This document shows positions 63,689 to 64,000 of a DNA stretch of 64,000 bases, piece by piece (within the stretch, counting starts at the first letter, position 1; every line of letters starts with the position of its first letter). Position numbers and translations under genes: made by a program. This DNA comes from Oscillospiraceae bacterium (lineage in GTDB: Bacteria > Bacillota > Clostridia > Oscillospirales > Ruminococcaceae), in contig JAITFZ010000014.1 of assembly GCA_031280965.1 (NCBI GenBank), positions 124,001 through 188,000 of the forward strand, read 5' to 3'. Under the pieces are notes generated by a model. That model was not told where the DNA came from. It did no database searches and saw only the letters and a list, made by a program, of their open reading frames with translations.

Positions 63689-63768
63689 ATTTTCATAAAG
63701 TCCTTTCTTAACCAATCAGGGATGAAAATAACCTTTTCCCCGTTTCGGTTGTGTTTTGTTTCAACCTT
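63689..63768 (-). repeat. Intercistronic leader repeat, copy D2 (tandem)
   Basis: Exactly 80 bases, head to tail with D1 and differing at 4 positions by direct comparison (for example GAACC for CAAAC-type changes at the 5' end). Confidence 0.85.
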
Positions 63769-63801
63769 ATTATGTAATTTAAAATAATTTATAAATTTCT
63801 C

Positions 63802-63830
63802 TTTACATTTTGTTAAAAATGTTTTATAAT
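63802..63830 (+). promoter_or_regulatory. Promoter of the last gene
   Basis: TTTACA (63802-63807), 17 bases, TATAAT (63825-63830), 34 bases before the ATG at 63865. The ribosome site is GGGGAGGTAATTTTT. Confidence 0.7.
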
Positions 63831-63864
63831 TATAGATAACATCAATTTCGGGGAGGTAATTTTT

Positions 63865-64000
63865 ATGAAGCTTACTACTATTTTAATCGGCGGAGCCGCG
63901 CTCGTCGGTCTCGGGATTTATTTAAGCAGGAAATTCCGTTCACAAGCAGAAGAAGAGGATGCCGTAATTTACGCGGAAGAGAAGGAAACCTACGGCGAAA
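63865..64000 (+). CDS. Small membrane-anchored protein (partial, 3' end outside window)
   Basis: The frame starts MKLTTILIGGAALVGLGIYL, one N-terminal hydrophobic helix, then a basic stretch (SRKFRS) and an acidic tail (QAEEEDAVIYAEEKETYGE) to the window edge. It has a strong promoter and ribosome site. No family can be named from 45 residues. Confidence 0.65.
   Translation, partial: MKLTTILIGGAALVGLGIYLSRKFRSQAEEEDAVIYAEEKETYGE

Larger units (their letters stand above)
63508..63864. other. 357-base intergenic region with tandem leader repeats
   Basis: No gene. AT-rich sequence (63508-63608), two tandem 80-base leader repeats (63609-63768), then the promoter of the last gene (63802-63830). 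Confidence 0.75.

Noticed and set aside
63609..63768. Possible CRISPR array (two tandem repeats)
   Set aside because: Two directly adjoining 80-base units without spacers; they match single copies elsewhere in gene junctions, so they are a leader repeat family.

Overview
The window looks like part of the chromosome of an anaerobic, probably motile Firmicute of class Clostridia (Oscillospiraceae/Ruminococcaceae-like; this assignment is an inference from gene content). Supporting signs are the HPr / HPr-kinase pair with a Ser46-type HPr, WhiA and RapZ, a YitT protein, a zinc-type S14, MrnC, TmcAL, acetate kinase, an [FeFe]-hydrogenase-like protein, a dockerin-tailed exported protein, frequent TTG starts with strong Shine-Dalgarno sites, and many consensus TTGACA-N17-TATAAT promoters.

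Layout. 1-5 kb: a SWIM zinc-finger gene and a SNF2 helicase gene (minus strand), separated by an IS110-family element. 5-15 kb: tRNA-Arg(CCG), a class Ic aspartate aminotransferase, a chemoreceptor, a degenerate HMGL-like barrel, an AraD-like protein, a ferredoxin/[FeFe]-hydrogenase/chemoreceptor fusion, a J-domain membrane protein, a DUF4358 lipoprotein and a transglutaminase-dockerin protein. 15-28 kb: rplU-rpmA-obgE, mrnC, yitT, yebC, a parE-parC pair with a duplicated promoter, an RluB-type pseudouridine synthase and a soluble three-gene biotin-dependent carboxyltransferase module. 28-45 kb: ptsH (HPr), then the continuous S10-spc-alpha ribosomal superoperon from rpsJ to rplQ, including secY, adk, map, a KOW protein, infA and rpoA. 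45-51 kb: a small divergent XRE module, a three-gene minus operon headed by an MtaD/SAH-deaminase-like amidohydrolase, and murL-murD, a pair that implies L-Glu addition followed by epimerisation in peptidoglycan synthesis. 51-64 kb: a membrane beta-propeller protein, hprK-murB-rapZ-whiA-aroB, ackA, tmcAL, murA, a Trp-rich small membrane protein, a CheC-like phosphatase and the start of a small membrane-anchored protein.

The most interesting non-coding signal is a family of intercistronic repeats of about 80-100 bp, conserved at both ends and variable in the middle. They lie between adjacent genes (murL/murD, carboxyltransferase/biotin carrier, a diverged one at rpmD/rplO, and a tandem pair near 63.7 kb). 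The 3' end supplies a Shine-Dalgarno site followed by a tiny frame (Met-Lys-Ile-stop or similar) whose stop overlaps the ATG of the next gene. The IS110 element appears to have inserted into one such repeat between the SNF2 and SWIM genes, and its transposase has Tyr at the first catalytic Asp position. Other points: a predicted leaderless J-domain gene, an apparent ATT start codon for yitT, an L27 without the Firmicute N-terminal extension together with loss of the prp protease gene, an S3 with a long disordered tail, and a putative sigma-D promoter before the chemoreceptor. Processes represented include translation, cell-wall precursor synthesis (murA, murB, murD, murL), carbon-catabolite signalling (HPr, HprK) and chemotaxis or redox sensing.
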